55,814 bases of DNA from Sphingobium chlorophenolicum (GCF_000722875.1 NZ_JFHR01000035.1:1-55814), one strand, 5' to 3'. Counted from the stretch's first letter, positions 6,688-15,317 are shown. Notes: generated by a model not told the origin, from the letters alone. Translations and numbers: made by a program.

Positions 6688-7599
6688 CTGAACTCCCAGC
6701 CATCCTCCGAACAGGCGGTCCGGCGGGGCCTGATCGCCGCGATAGCCGCCTATGCCACCTGGGGCCTGCTGCCCATCTTCTTCCGGTTGCTCCACCATGT
6801 GAAGCCGGTGGAGATCGTCAGCCAGCGCATCCTCTGGTCGCTGCTGCTGGTCACGATCCTGCTGCTGGCGCGGCGGAACTTGCCTGCGCTGTGGGCCATA
6901 TTGCGGGATCGCCGTCTGGTGCTGCCGCTGGCGGGTTCGGCGCTGATGATCGGCATGAACTGGCTGACCTATGTCTGGGCGGTGAATGCCGGTCATGTGA
7001 TCGCCGCCAGCCTGGGCTATTTCCTCAATCCGCTGGTCAATGTCGGGCTGGGCGTGCTGCTGCTGCATGAAAGGCTGCGGCGCGGACAGGCAGTGGCGGT
7101 AGGGATCGCGGCGGTCGGCGCGGCCATCATGGCCGCCACGGCGCTGACCACATTGTGGATCAGCATCGCGCTGGCGCTGACCTTCGCCTTTTACGGGCTG
7201 ATCCGCAAGCTGACGCCGGTCGCCCCGATGACGGGACTGGGCGTGGAGACGCTGCTGCTGACGCCGCCCGCCATCGGCTACCTGCTCTGGCTGTCGGCGC
7301 ATGGCGGCCTCGGCTTCGGGCAGGATATGACGACGACCGTACTGCTGATCGTGACGGGCGCGGTGACGACGGTGCCGCTGGTGCTGTTCGCGACCGCCGC
7401 GCAACGGCTGCCCATGGCGACGCTGGGCCTGCTGCAATATCTGGCGCCGACGCTGCAATTTCTCTGCGGCATCCTGCTGTTCGGGGAAAAGCTGACGACG
7501 GGCCAGATGGCCAGCTTCGCGCTGATCTGGCTGGGCCTGATCCTGTTCGCGACGGACAGTCTGACCGCTGCGCGACGCAACCGTCTGGCAGCGGCTTAG
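6688..7599 (+). CDS. rarD: EamA/RarD-family permease
   Basis: An inner-membrane transporter of about 303 residues with ten predicted TM segments. It starts AVRRGLIAAIAAYATWGLLPI and contains QRILWSLLL, MNWLTYVWAVN and LQYLAPTLQFLCGILLFGE, typical of RarD. The substrate is unknown. The best start appears to be CTG at 6688, preceded at 7 bases by GGGGGGAG, which gives a protein close to E. coli RarD in length. The only in-frame ATG, at 6544, would add 48 residues that do not look like a RarD N-terminus. The 3' end faces the dihydroorotase-like gene across a large palindrome. Confidence 0.85.
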   Translation: MNSQPSSEQAVRRGLIAAIAAYATWGLLPIFFRLLHHVKPVEIVSQRILWSLLLVTILLLARRNLPALWAILRDRRLVLPLAGSALMIGMNWLTYVWAVNAGHVIAASLGYFLNPLVNVGLGVLLLHERLRRGQAVAVGIAAVGAAIMAATALTTLWISIALALTFAFYGLIRKLTPVAPMTGLGVETLLLTPPAIGYLLWLSAHGGLGFGQDMTTTVLLIVTGAVTTVPLVLFATAAQRLPMATLGLLQYLAPTLQFLCGILLFGEKLTTGQMASFALIWLGLILFATDSLTAARRNRLAAA

Positions 7600-7656
7600 G
7601 GTGTGTGGGGGTTTAGTTCAGGGCGGGCTGCAAATGGTTGAAGGGAGTCGCGATAC

Positions 7657-7895
7657 AGGCTGGGCCGCGTGGACAAATTAGGAAATGCCGGGAAATGGCC
7701 AATGGCGGACGTTAATGCTTCCCCTCCCCTTCAGGGGAGGGGACCGAGGGGTGGGGGTGTGCCCCACGCGAAAGCTGTCCTGTAACGGCACGCCCCCACC
7801 CCAACCCCTCCCCTGAAGGGGAGGGGCTTAATGTCCGCTAACCACCTAAATCACTTAGTCCAGCGGGTCTTGAATTTGTCTACGCGGCCCAGGCT
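7657..7895. repeat. 239-bp composite inverted repeat between convergent genes (MITE-like)
   Basis: The outer arms 7657-7679 and 7873-7895 match as inverted repeats at 21 of 23 bases (core CTGGGCCGCGT, then GACAAATT). Inner arms pair GCGGACGTTAATG with CTTAATGTCCGC and GGGGTGGGGGTGTGCC with GGCACGCCCCCACCCC. Two hairpins of CCCCTCCCCT with AGGGGAGGGG lie at 7721-7742 and 7805-7826. There is no open reading frame of note. It may act as a bidirectional terminator, or it may be a non-autonomous mobile element; no clear target duplication is visible. Confidence 0.7.
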
Positions 7896-9221
7896 TTAGG
7901 CGAATTCAGTCGCTTCGAACCGGACAGCTTCGCCCACCGCCTGGTTGGCGAGCGCGTCTTCCCACATGACGCGATGGCCGCGGATGATGGTGCCGATGGC
8001 CTTGCCGGTCAGGTCCATGCCCTCGAAAGGCGACCAGTCGCAGCGCGAGGCCAGCCAGTCGCTGCCCACGGTCCAGCGCTTCTTCAGGTCGACCACGGTG
8101 AAATCAGCATCATAGCCCAGCGCGATGCGCCCCTTCCCTACCAGGCCGAAGACGCGCTGCGGGCCAGAGGAGGTCAGTTCGATGAAGCGGCGAAGCGACA
8201 ATCGTCCCTCCGCCACATGGTTGAGCAGCAGCGGCACCAGCGTCTGGACGCCGGGCATGCCGCTGGGCGAGGCGGGATAGGGTTTCGCCTTTTCCTCTAT
8301 CGTATGGGGCGCATGGTCGCTGCCCAGCACATCAGGCACGCCCTGGTTCAGCCAATGCCACAGGCCGTCGCGATGGGCGCCCGACCGGATCGGCGGGTTC
8401 ATCTGCGCATAGGTGCCCAGGCGCGGATAGGCATCCTCCGCCGCCAGGGTCAGATGCTGGGGCGTCACCTCGCAGGTGGCGATATCCTTGTTGCGGGCGA
8501 TATATTCCAGTTCGGCGGGCGTCGTCACATGCAATATGTGGATGCGGCGGCGCGCCTTGCGGGCCAGGTCGATGATGCGCTTCGTCGCAATCATCGCGCT
8601 TTCGTCGTCGCGCCAGACGGGGTGGGAGGACGGATCGCCCTCCACGCGATAATCCTTGCGGGCGTTCATCCGCGCCTCATCCTCGGCATGGATGGCGACG
8701 CGGCGCGTGCCGCTGGCCAGTACGCGGGACAGGGCGTCGTCATCGTCCACCAGCAGGCTGCCGGTCGATGCGCCCATGAAGATCTTGACGCCCGACGTGC
8801 CGGGAATCCGCTCCAGTTCCTTCAACTGCCCGGCATTGTCGGCAGTGGCGCCGACATAGAAGGCGTGGTCGCACCACATGCGATGATGGGCGCGCTTCAG
8901 CTTGTCATGCACGCGGTCGGCGGTGTCGGTGTTGGGGTTGGTGTTGGGCATTTCGAAGACGGCGGTGACGCCGCCCAGCACCGCGGCGCGGCTGCCCGAT
9001 TCCAGATCTTCCTTATGCTCCAGCCCCGGTTCGCGGAAATGGACCTGGCTGTCGATGCAGCCGGGCAGCACGTCCAGGCCGGTGCAGTCGATCACCTCCC
9101 CCGCGTCGCCCAAGGATGTGCCGATGGCGACGATCCGGCCACCGCTGACGCCCACATCCACGCTTTCCGCGCCGCCGGGGGTGTGGACGGTGCCGTTCTT
9201 GAGAAGAAGGTCGAAAGTCAT
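7896..9221 (-). CDS. Dihydroorotase-like amidohydrolase (class I)
   Basis: A 441-residue amidohydrolase. Motifs in order: PGCIDSQVHFREPGLEHKEDL near residue 60, MPNTNPNT, GVKIFMG (Lys that would be carboxylated to bridge two zincs), HILHVTTPAE, CEVTPQHL and LGSDHAPH with the catalytic Asp. It would interconvert carbamoyl-aspartate and dihydroorotate in pyrimidine synthesis, or hydrolyse a related cyclic amide. The usual H-x-H metal motif reads Q-V-H here, so one zinc ligand is changed. No pyrB neighbour is present; pyrF lies 29 kb away. Confidence 0.8.
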   Translation of the reverse strand: MTFDLLLKNGTVHTPGGAESVDVGVSGGRIVAIGTSLGDAGEVIDCTGLDVLPGCIDSQVHFREPGLEHKEDLESGSRAAVLGGVTAVFEMPNTNPNTDTADRVHDKLKRAHHRMWCDHAFYVGATADNAGQLKELERIPGTSGVKIFMGASTGSLLVDDDDALSRVLASGTRRVAIHAEDEARMNARKDYRVEGDPSSHPVWRDDESAMIATKRIIDLARKARRRIHILHVTTPAELEYIARNKDIATCEVTPQHLTLAAEDAYPRLGTYAQMNPPIRSGAHRDGLWHWLNQGVPDVLGSDHAPHTIEEKAKPYPASPSGMPGVQTLVPLLLNHVAEGRLSLRRFIELTSSGPQRVFGLVGKGRIALGYDADFTVVDLKKRWTVGSDWLASRCDWSPFEGMDLTGKAIGTIIRGHRVMWEDALANQAVGEAVRFEATEFA

Positions 9222-9282
9222 GTCAGTGTCGCCTGCTTTGGATGGGCTTGGATATGGTTGCCGACTGTCCTACCTAAAGCCG

Positions 9283-10020
9283 ATGACCGGCACCACCCTA
9301 ACCGACCGCGCGCTCCTTAGAATTTCGGGCGAGGAGGCGAAAATCTTCCTGCAGGGCCTGTTGACCCGCGATGTGCCGGGGCTGAGGGCGGGCGAACCGC
9401 GCTGGACGGCGCTGCTGACGCCGCAGGGGAAGGCGCTGTTCGACTTCATCCTGTGGGCGGACGGCGACGATGTGCTGATCGATTGCGAGGCTGCGCAGGT
9501 CGACGCGCTGGCGAAGCGGCTGACCATCTACCGGCTGCGGCGCAAGGTCGCGATTGCGCGGGAGGAGTCGCTGGCGGTGCATTGGGGGCTGGAGGCTGCG
9601 GACAAGCCTTTCGATCCCCGGCTGCCCGCTTTGGGGCATCGCTGGATCGCTCCGGCGGACGGGGGCGATGCTTCGGCGGCCTTCCGGGCGCACCGGCTGG
9701 CGCTGGGCGTGTTCGAGGGGGTCGGGGAACTGGGGCAGGACCAGATTTTGTGGCTGGAGACCAATGCCGGGGAACTGGGCGGCGTCGATTATGACAAGGG
9801 CTGCTATGTCGGGCAGGAAAATACCGCCCGCATGCATTATCGCAATAAGGTGAGCCGACGGCTGGTGGCGGTGCCGATCGCGCAGGCGGACGAGAAGCGC
9901 CAGAAGGCGGCGCTGCCCGACCTTGGTCTGTCGATCGAATTGCGGCGGGTGGAGGATATCGATCCCGCCGCCTTGCCCGACTGGCTCTCCGGCGCGATGG
10001 CGGAGCAGGCCGCCGAATGA
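9283..10020 (+). CDS. ygfZ: YgfZ/GcvT-like folate-binding protein for Fe-S cluster repair
   Basis: A 245-residue protein starting MTGTTLTDRALLRISGEEAKIFLQG and carrying the YgfZ signature KGCYVGQENTARMHYRNKV with its conserved Cys. The family binds folate and supports assembly or repair of certain Fe-S enzymes. The start at 9283 follows the family N-terminus; open frame further left lies over the divergent amidohydrolase gene and is rejected. Its stop overlaps the next ATG by 4 bases. Confidence 0.88.
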   Translation: MTGTTLTDRALLRISGEEAKIFLQGLLTRDVPGLRAGEPRWTALLTPQGKALFDFILWADGDDVLIDCEAAQVDALAKRLTIYRLRRKVAIAREESLAVHWGLEAADKPFDPRLPALGHRWIAPADGGDASAAFRAHRLALGVFEGVGELGQDQILWLETNAGELGGVDYDKGCYVGQENTARMHYRNKVSRRLVAVPIAQADEKRQKAALPDLGLSIELRRVEDIDPAALPDWLSGAMAEQAAE

Positions 10021-10763
10021 AGCGTGTGGTGTTCGCGCTGCTGGGCGCGTGGCTGCTGGTCGCTCCGGCGCAGGCGGAAACGCGGTGGAAGCTCGTTCGC
10101 AGCTATCCGCACGATTCGGCCGCCTTTACTGAGGGGCTCTTTTACCATGACGGCGCTTTGTACGAGAGCACCGGGCTGGAGGGCGAATCCGAAATCCGCA
10201 AGGTCGAGCTGAAGAGCGGCAAGGTGCTGAGCCGCCGGATCGTGCCGCGCCCCTATTTCGGGGAGGGGATCGTCAACTGGAAGGACCGGCTGATCAGCCT
10301 GACCTGGCGGCATCGGCAAGGCTTCGTCTGGAAACTGGATGATTTCTCGCCAGTGTCCCAGTTCCGTTATGAAGGTGAAGGCTGGGGGCTGACGCAGGAT
10401 GGGCGCAGCCTCATCATGAGCGACGGCACGGCGCAATTGCGGTTTCTGGACCCTGAAAGGCTGACCGAGGAACGGCGGATCACGGTGACGTGGAACGGCC
10501 GTGCCGTGGATCGGCTGAACGAACTGGAATATGTGAAGGGCGAGATCTGGGCCAATATCTGGTATGACAGCCATATCGCCCGGATCGACCCGCGCACGGG
10601 GACGGTCATCGACTGGATCGACATCGCGCCGCTCGTTAAGGCCAGTGGGGCCAAGGACAGCGAGGCTGTGGCCAACGGCATTGCATATGACGCGAAGGCC
10701 GACCGGTTGTTCGTGACAGGAAAGAACTGGGCCAAATTGTTCGAGATAAGGATTGAGCGGTGA
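10017..10763 (+). CDS. Secreted glutaminyl-peptide cyclotransferase
   Basis: A 248-residue protein with a cleavable signal peptide (FALLGAWLLVAPAQA). The mature part contains SYPHDSAAFTEGLFYHDGALYESTGL, FGEGIVNW, DGTAQLRFLDP and LNELEYVKGEIWANIWYD, the five-bladed propeller motifs of plant/bacterial-type glutaminyl cyclase. It converts N-terminal Gln of exported peptides to pyroglutamate in the periplasm. It is coupled to ygfZ by an ATGA overlap and followed by a dispersed repeat. Confidence 0.87.
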   Translation: MKRVVFALLGAWLLVAPAQAETRWKLVRSYPHDSAAFTEGLFYHDGALYESTGLEGESEIRKVELKSGKVLSRRIVPRPYFGEGIVNWKDRLISLTWRHRQGFVWKLDDFSPVSQFRYEGEGWGLTQDGRSLIMSDGTAQLRFLDPERLTEERRITVTWNGRAVDRLNELEYVKGEIWANIWYDSHIARIDPRTGTVIDWIDIAPLVKASGAKDSEAVANGIAYDAKADRLFVTGKNWAKLFEIRIER

Positions 10764-10794
10764 TTTGGGCGGTGGATGGTAGCGACGTTCTTAA

Positions 10795-10924
10795 TCCTCC
10801 CTGCGAAGCGTGGTGGAGAGGAAATGGGGAGACCTGCGTATCTTCCCCTCCACCACCGCTTTCAGCGGCGGTCCCCCTCCCCATCGATCGATGGGGAGGA
10901 ATAGGATGGGTCTGCTTTCCACTC
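10795..10924. repeat. Dispersed palindromic repeat, copy 2 (reverse orientation)
   Basis: Reads GCGAAGCGTGGTGGAGAGG, then TCTTCCCCTCCACCACCGC, then CCCCTCCCCATCGATCGATG, then GGGAGGAATAGGATGGGTCT, ending about 10921. Its right end, reverse-complemented (AGCAGACCCATCCTATTCC), matches the left end of copy 6. It follows the glutaminyl cyclase gene. Confidence 0.8.
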
Positions 10925-11314
10925 ATAGTAGCATGATCGGAAGTGACGCCGTTAAAGCCCTAAACGGCTCCAGAATTCGTCCGGCTTGACTGGTGTGGCG
11001 CATTCGGGGGTGCGTTCGACGCGGCTCCAGGACGAGTGCGGGATATGGATTTGCGGGCTGGAGCCAGCACGGCGGCGCTGGCGGGTACGGGAGGCATTCT
11101 GGGTCATCGTCTTCTCCTGTCGAGGAGGAACACGAAACCTTGCGTGGTCGCTTCAGTACCGTGCGCTTTAGCCGTTGGTGACGCGGAGCAAGCTGACATC
11201 CTTCAAAAGCCGCGGAGCGTTGCGCTCAGCGATATATCTACTCTTTTCATAGAGAGATGGAAGATAGCTTTGCTTGCACCGCCCAGAAGACAGGTTTCAG
11301 GCGCAACGCGTCCG
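10925..11314. other. Gene-poor stretch
   Basis: No convincing gene. A short inverted repeat GCCGTTAAAGCCCTAAACGGC lies near 10949-10969. Plus-strand open frames here have poor codon bias and no clear ribosome sites. I see no tRNA or known RNA motif. Base composition is less biased than in the flanking genes. Confidence 0.5.
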
Positions 11315-11404
11315 TCAGAAGGCCACGTTATAGATGAACCAGCCTACAATCAGCAGACTCGTCACCACGCACAGCCGATCACCGAAAATGTCGATACGCG
11401 ACAT
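11315..11404 (-). CDS. Candidate 29-residue single-TM membrane peptide
   Basis: A short ORF, ATG at 11404-11402 and TGA at 11317-11315. The product begins MSRIDIFGDRL, continues with a hydrophobic stretch CVVTSLLIVGWFIY and ends NVAF, like known small bacterial membrane proteins. A good Shine-Dalgarno (GGAAGGA) lies 8 bases upstream; a second in-frame ATG sits 9 bases further up. No homologue is recognised. Support is the ribosome site plus TM composition in an otherwise gene-poor interval. Confidence 0.4.
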   Translation of the reverse strand: MSRIDIFGDRLCVVTSLLIVGWFIYNVAF

Positions 11405-11597
11405 CGTTTCCATCCTTCCTTGGCCGAGCGATCTTTGCCGCTTCGTTTCGAAAGGATAAACCATCAGAGCCGATAAAGGAATAGGATAAGTGCGGCGAAA
11501 CGCCCCGCCAATCAGGCGAAGCGATAAGTCCTCATCTTGAACTCAATTGGCGCCATATGGCCGGAAAGCCGCCAGTCCGACGACTTTTCGCTGAAAA

Positions 11598-11807
11598 TCA
11601 GGATATTAGACCCCGATGTTTCAGAAAGGACCGGGTCGCCTCCTCCGGGCCCCGATAAGCCTCCTGAAACTCCGCGCTCCAATATTTGAGGTCGTCGAGA
11701 TCGATCCGCGCGCCCGAAACGGCGCACAGCACGAACTGCCCCGGACGCAGGATGTCGAAATGCGGCGTGTCGTAATGCAGCACCGCCAGCCCTTGAATAT
11801 CCGCCAT
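11598..11807 (-). CDS. DUF2093 protein
   Basis: A 69-residue protein matching DUF2093 as I know it: LHYDTPHFDILRPGQFVLCAVSG, then IDLDDLKYWSAEFQEAYRGPE. The function is unknown. Its ATG overlaps the stop of the nitronate-monooxygenase-like gene by one base (TGATG), so it is co-translated with it. The Cys in VLCAVSG and the YW..E.QEAY pattern are the conserved positions. Confidence 0.85.
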   Translation of the reverse strand: MADIQGLAVLHYDTPHFDILRPGQFVLCAVSGARIDLDDLKYWSAEFQEAYRGPEEATRSFLKHRGLIS

Positions 11808-13210
11808 CAGTCGCCGGTCAGGATGCGATCGACAAGCTGCTTCACGGTCGGCACGAACCCGTTCGAATAAAAGGGATCCTGCTTGAACTTATAGGCGCCA
11901 TGGCCCGCGAAGAGCAGATTCTTGTCGAGGTCGCCGCCATGGACCGCCTCCTGCAACGACTTCTGGATGCAGAAGCTGCGCGGATCGGCCAGGCGGCCGG
12001 TGGAGTTGGTCTCGCTGTCCATCCAGCTTGAAAAGGCGCATTGGCTGAGGCAGCCCATGCAATCGGTCTGATCCTTGCGGATTTCGGCCTTTTCCTCTTC
12101 GGTCACGAAGACCAGCGTATTGTCCGGCGTCTTGAGCGCGGAGGTGAAGCCCTGCCCAACCCATTCGCGGGCGCGCAGCAGGTCGCCCCGCGTCACCCAG
12201 AAATTCTTGCCCTTCACCCCGGCGTCAAGCTGGTGCGTGTGGTCGCCCGCCTGCTCGGTGCTGAAGGGAATCTGCCGTTCTGAACGCGCTTCCAACTGGC
12301 GCAGGAAGGGATTGCGGACGGCCGAACTGTAGAAGCCGGTCGGCGAGAAACGGTGCAGCAGCACGTCGCCCGGCTCCAACTGCATCAGCCGCTCTTTCCA
12401 AAGCTGCGGGATGGGGCTTTCCTGCGTCAGCAACGGACGGGTGCCGAACTGGAACATGATCGCGCCCAGTTCCGGATTGTCGATCCAGTCGTTCCAGTCC
12501 TTGAGCGCCCAGACGCCGCCCGCCATGACGATCGGCACGTCGTCGGAAATGCCGCCTTCGCGCATGGTGGCGCGCAGGTCGCGGACGCGGGGATAGGGGT
12601 CTTGGGGAAGCTTCGGGTCTTCGGCGTTGGACAGGCCGTTATGCCCGCCCGCCAGCCAGGGATCTTCATAGACCACCGCCGCCAGCCATTCCGAAGCCTT
12701 GGAATAGGCACGCTTCCAAAGGGCGCGGAAGGCGCGGCCGGAACTGACGATGGGCAGATAGCTGACGCCATAGGATGCGGCGATTTCGGACAGTTTGTAC
12801 GGCATGCCCGCGCCGCAGGTGACGCCCGCCACCATGCCCCTGGTCTTTTCCAGGACGCCGTGCAGCACCCGCTGCGCCCCGCCCATTTCCCAGAGGACGT
12901 TGATGTTGATCGCGCCCTTGCCGCCCGCGATTTCGAAGGCGCGCTTCACCTGTTCGACCGCGCCGTCGATGGCGTAGGCGATCAGTTCCTCATGCCGGTC
13001 GCGGCGGGTGCGGCCATGGTAGATTTGCGGGATGACGTTGCCGAAACTGTCATAGCTGTCCGCGTTCACCGCCGACACCGTGCCGATACCCCCGGCCGCG
13101 GCCCATGCGCCGGAACTGGCGTGGTTGGAAACGGCTACCCCCTTGCCGCCCTCGACCAGCGGCCACACTTCACGGCCGCCATAGATGATGGGCTTCAACC
13201 CCTTGAACAA
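11807..13210 (-). CDS. Nitronate monooxygenase-family flavoprotein with C-terminal Cys cluster
   Basis: A 467-residue FMN protein of the 2-nitropropane dioxygenase/NPD TIM-barrel family. Visible motifs: AVSNHASSGAWAAAGGIGTV near the N-terminus, NINVLWEMGGAQRV, AGVTCGAGMP, EDPWLAGGHNGLS (FMN phosphate loop region) and VPIVMAGGVWALKD. It is over 100 residues longer than usual nitronate monooxygenases; the extra C-terminal part contains a C-x2-C-x3-C cluster (CMGCLSQC) and a further Cys (RSFCIQK) that could bind a metal or Fe-S cluster. The real substrate is unknown. It is coupled to the DUF2093 gene. Confidence 0.8.
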   Translation of the reverse strand: MFKGLKPIIYGGREVWPLVEGGKGVAVSNHASSGAWAAAGGIGTVSAVNADSYDSFGNVIPQIYHGRTRRDRHEELIAYAIDGAVEQVKRAFEIAGGKGAININVLWEMGGAQRVLHGVLEKTRGMVAGVTCGAGMPYKLSEIAASYGVSYLPIVSSGRAFRALWKRAYSKASEWLAAVVYEDPWLAGGHNGLSNAEDPKLPQDPYPRVRDLRATMREGGISDDVPIVMAGGVWALKDWNDWIDNPELGAIMFQFGTRPLLTQESPIPQLWKERLMQLEPGDVLLHRFSPTGFYSSAVRNPFLRQLEARSERQIPFSTEQAGDHTHQLDAGVKGKNFWVTRGDLLRAREWVGQGFTSALKTPDNTLVFVTEEEKAEIRKDQTDCMGCLSQCAFSSWMDSETNSTGRLADPRSFCIQKSLQEAVHGGDLDKNLLFAGHGAYKFKQDPFYSNGFVPTVKQLVDRILTGD

Positions 13211-13303
13211 CGCAATCTCCCGCGCAAAAATCCCGTGGCCCCGACCACTTAAATGCCGCCCTATAGCAGCTTTGCAGTCGAATGACGAATATTTGGCCGC
13301 GCC

Positions 13304-14455
13304 CTACCCTAAAATAGGGGGGCTGGATAGTGCCTCGCCATAAAGGGTTGCATAGGCGTCAACCATGGCGGCTTCGGTGAAATCGCGCCCGGCGCGAAGG
13401 CGGTTGGCCTCGCCCAGCCGTTCGCGAAGGCCCTGGTCGCGGGACAGGATGCCGAGCGCGGTGGCAAGGCCCGCCTCGTCCGGGACGACGAACGGCCGGT
13501 TTTCGGGCGCGACCATATGGGCGACGTCGCCCACATCCATGGAGGCTATGGGCAGGCCCGCCGCCATCGCCTCTATCAGCGAGATCGGGAATTGCTCGCT
13601 GTCGGAAGAGAGCGCGAAAATGTCGAACAGGCCGATGAAGCGCCACGGTTCGCTGAGGAAACCGGCCATGCAGATATCGACGCCATGCGCCCTGGCTTCG
13701 GCGAGTATGGCGTCGCGTTCCGGCCCCTCCCCCACCACCGCCAGTTGCAGCCGGTCGCGATGCGGCGCGACGGCGCGAACCAGGCGCGGGATATTCTTGA
13801 CGGCGCGCAGACCGGCCAGCGTGCCGACCACCAGCTTGCCGGGCTGATGGTGGAGCGCCGGGATGGCGTCCAGTGCAGGCATCTGCGCGTAGCGGGCGGT
13901 GTCGATGCCGTTGCGGATCAGATGGACCTTGGCGGCGGGTTGCCGCCAGACCTGCCGGGCGACGGCGTCCAGCCGGATCGACGGGACGACCAGCGCATGG
14001 GCGCGCTGCAACGCAAGGCGGCGGTAGAGATTGCGCTGGGCTTTCAGGCCGGTCGCCTCGTCCGCGTTGAACCCGTCCTCATGGTGGATCAGCGGCGGCA
14101 GGTTGAGGGACCGGGCATGGATGCGATGCGCCATCACCGCATCCATCGCGCCCCAATTATAGCTGAGGATCAGGTCGTAGCCCGACAGGAATTCCGCAAT
14201 TGCGCGGAAGCGCTTCAGGCCCGGCTTGCCCGCCATCGGGGGGGCTTCGGGAAAGTCGGCCGGCGTGGCGGGATCGATGGCGTCGCGGGCGCTCATCAGA
14301 TGCGGGGCGGCGCTGACGATGCTGTGGCGGGCGCGGTCGCCCCACAGGTTCATCAGGCGGACGGCGCGGGCTTCCTTGCCGCCCAGCGAGAAGCTGCCAT
14401 GGACATGCAGCAGCCTGGGCGGGTCTTTTCCGGCTGTCAAAGCCAGGTCAGCCAT
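13304..14455 (-). CDS. Family 4 glycosyltransferase
   Basis: A 383-residue GT-B enzyme. The N-terminal domain has VHGSFSLGGKEARAVRLMNLWG; the C-terminal domain has GTLAGLRAVKNIPRLVRA, VVGEGPERDAI and SDSEQFPISLIEAMAAGLPI, the E-x7-E donor-sugar motif of GT4. It probably transfers a sugar from a nucleotide donor during surface polysaccharide synthesis; donor and acceptor are unknown. It overlaps the upstream hydrolase gene by 8 bases (ATGGCTGA). No other polysaccharide genes are near. Confidence 0.85.
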   Translation of the reverse strand: MADLALTAGKDPPRLLHVHGSFSLGGKEARAVRLMNLWGDRARHSIVSAAPHLMSARDAIDPATPADFPEAPPMAGKPGLKRFRAIAEFLSGYDLILSYNWGAMDAVMAHRIHARSLNLPPLIHHEDGFNADEATGLKAQRNLYRRLALQRAHALVVPSIRLDAVARQVWRQPAAKVHLIRNGIDTARYAQMPALDAIPALHHQPGKLVVGTLAGLRAVKNIPRLVRAVAPHRDRLQLAVVGEGPERDAILAEARAHGVDICMAGFLSEPWRFIGLFDIFALSSDSEQFPISLIEAMAAGLPIASMDVGDVAHMVAPENRPFVVPDEAGLATALGILSRDQGLRERLGEANRLRAGRDFTEAAMVDAYATLYGEALSSPPILG

Positions 14456-15317
14456 TCAAGACCCGCGCCAGCAGCCGGTCTATGGCAAAGGCCGACGCGG
14501 GTTCGTCCAGTAGCGGGGCATGGCCGACATGGGGGACGGTCGCCAGTTCCGCGTCGGGGCCGATTTCCTGCGCCATGCGCTCGGCCGTAGCGGCGGACAG
14601 CAGGTCGGACCGCTCGCCGCGCAGCAGCAGCGTCGGGATGCCGCGAAAGGCCTGCATCACCGGCCACATGTCGAGCCCGGCTTCGTCGCTGGCGACGCGC
14701 AGCGGTTCAGCGATGCGCATGTCGTAATCCAGGACGATGCGGCCCGCGCCGGTAAGCCGATAGAGCCGCTTCGCCATGGCGAGCCATTGGTCCAGTCCAT
14801 AGGCCGGATAGATGTCTCGGCTCGATTCCTCCAGGGCGCGGGCGGCGTGGACCCAACTGGGATGCGACTGGCCGATGCCGACATAGGTGCGGATGCGGGC
14901 GAGGCCCGCCTCCTCCAGCGTCGGCCCCACATCGTTGAGCAGCGCGCCCGCCAGCCATTCGCGATGGGTCGCGGCGATCAGCATGGTGATGATGCCGCCC
15001 AGCGACGTGCCGATGGCGACGAAGCGGGTGATGGCCAGGTCGGCCACCAAGCGGCTGATGTCCTGCAAGTAAGTGAGCGGGACATAGCTCATCGGGTCTT
15101 TCGCCTGCGCGCTTTCGGCGCGGCCCCGCATGTCGGGGCAGATCAGGCGCCAATCCCCGGCGAGACGGGCGGCCAAAGGCTCGAAATCGCGGGCGTTGCG
15201 GGTCAGGCCCGGCAGGCAGAGCAAGGACGGGCGGCCATCCGCGCCGCCCCCATAATCGCGATAATGGAGCCTCAGCCCGTCGGGGGACCACCAATATCCG
15301 TCGCTATAGCTGCTCAA
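14448..15317 (-). CDS. Alpha/beta hydrolase
   Basis: A 289-residue alpha/beta hydrolase: YRDYGG, LCLPGLTRNARDFEPLA (oxyanion region), VAIGTSLGGIITMLIA with the nucleophile elbow G-T-S-L-G, and VPHVGHAPLLDEP with the catalytic His. The start is best placed at TTG 15317 (LSSYSDGYWWSPDGLRLHY), 9 bases after GGAAGGA; the longer frame has no support and overlaps the divergent selO. Substrate unknown. It overlaps the glycosyltransferase gene by 8 bases. Only 40 bp separate it from selO, so the two promoters must be compact. Confidence 0.85.
   Translation of the reverse strand: MSSYSDGYWWSPDGLRLHYRDYGGGADGRPSLLCLPGLTRNARDFEPLAARLAGDWRLICPDMRGRAESAQAKDPMSYVPLTYLQDISRLVADLAITRFVAIGTSLGGIITMLIAATHREWLAGALLNDVGPTLEEAGLARIRTYVGIGQSHPSWVHAARALEESSRDIYPAYGLDQWLAMAKRLYRLTGAGRIVLDYDMRIAEPLRVASDEAGLDMWPVMQAFRGIPTLLLRGERSDLLSAATAERMAQEIGPDAELATVPHVGHAPLLDEPASAFAIDRLLARVLNG

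Noticed and set aside
11036..11476. Plus-strand 146-codon open frame in the gap before DUF2093
   Set aside because: No ribosome site, poor codon bias, no recognisable domain, and it overlaps the better supported small minus-strand ORF.
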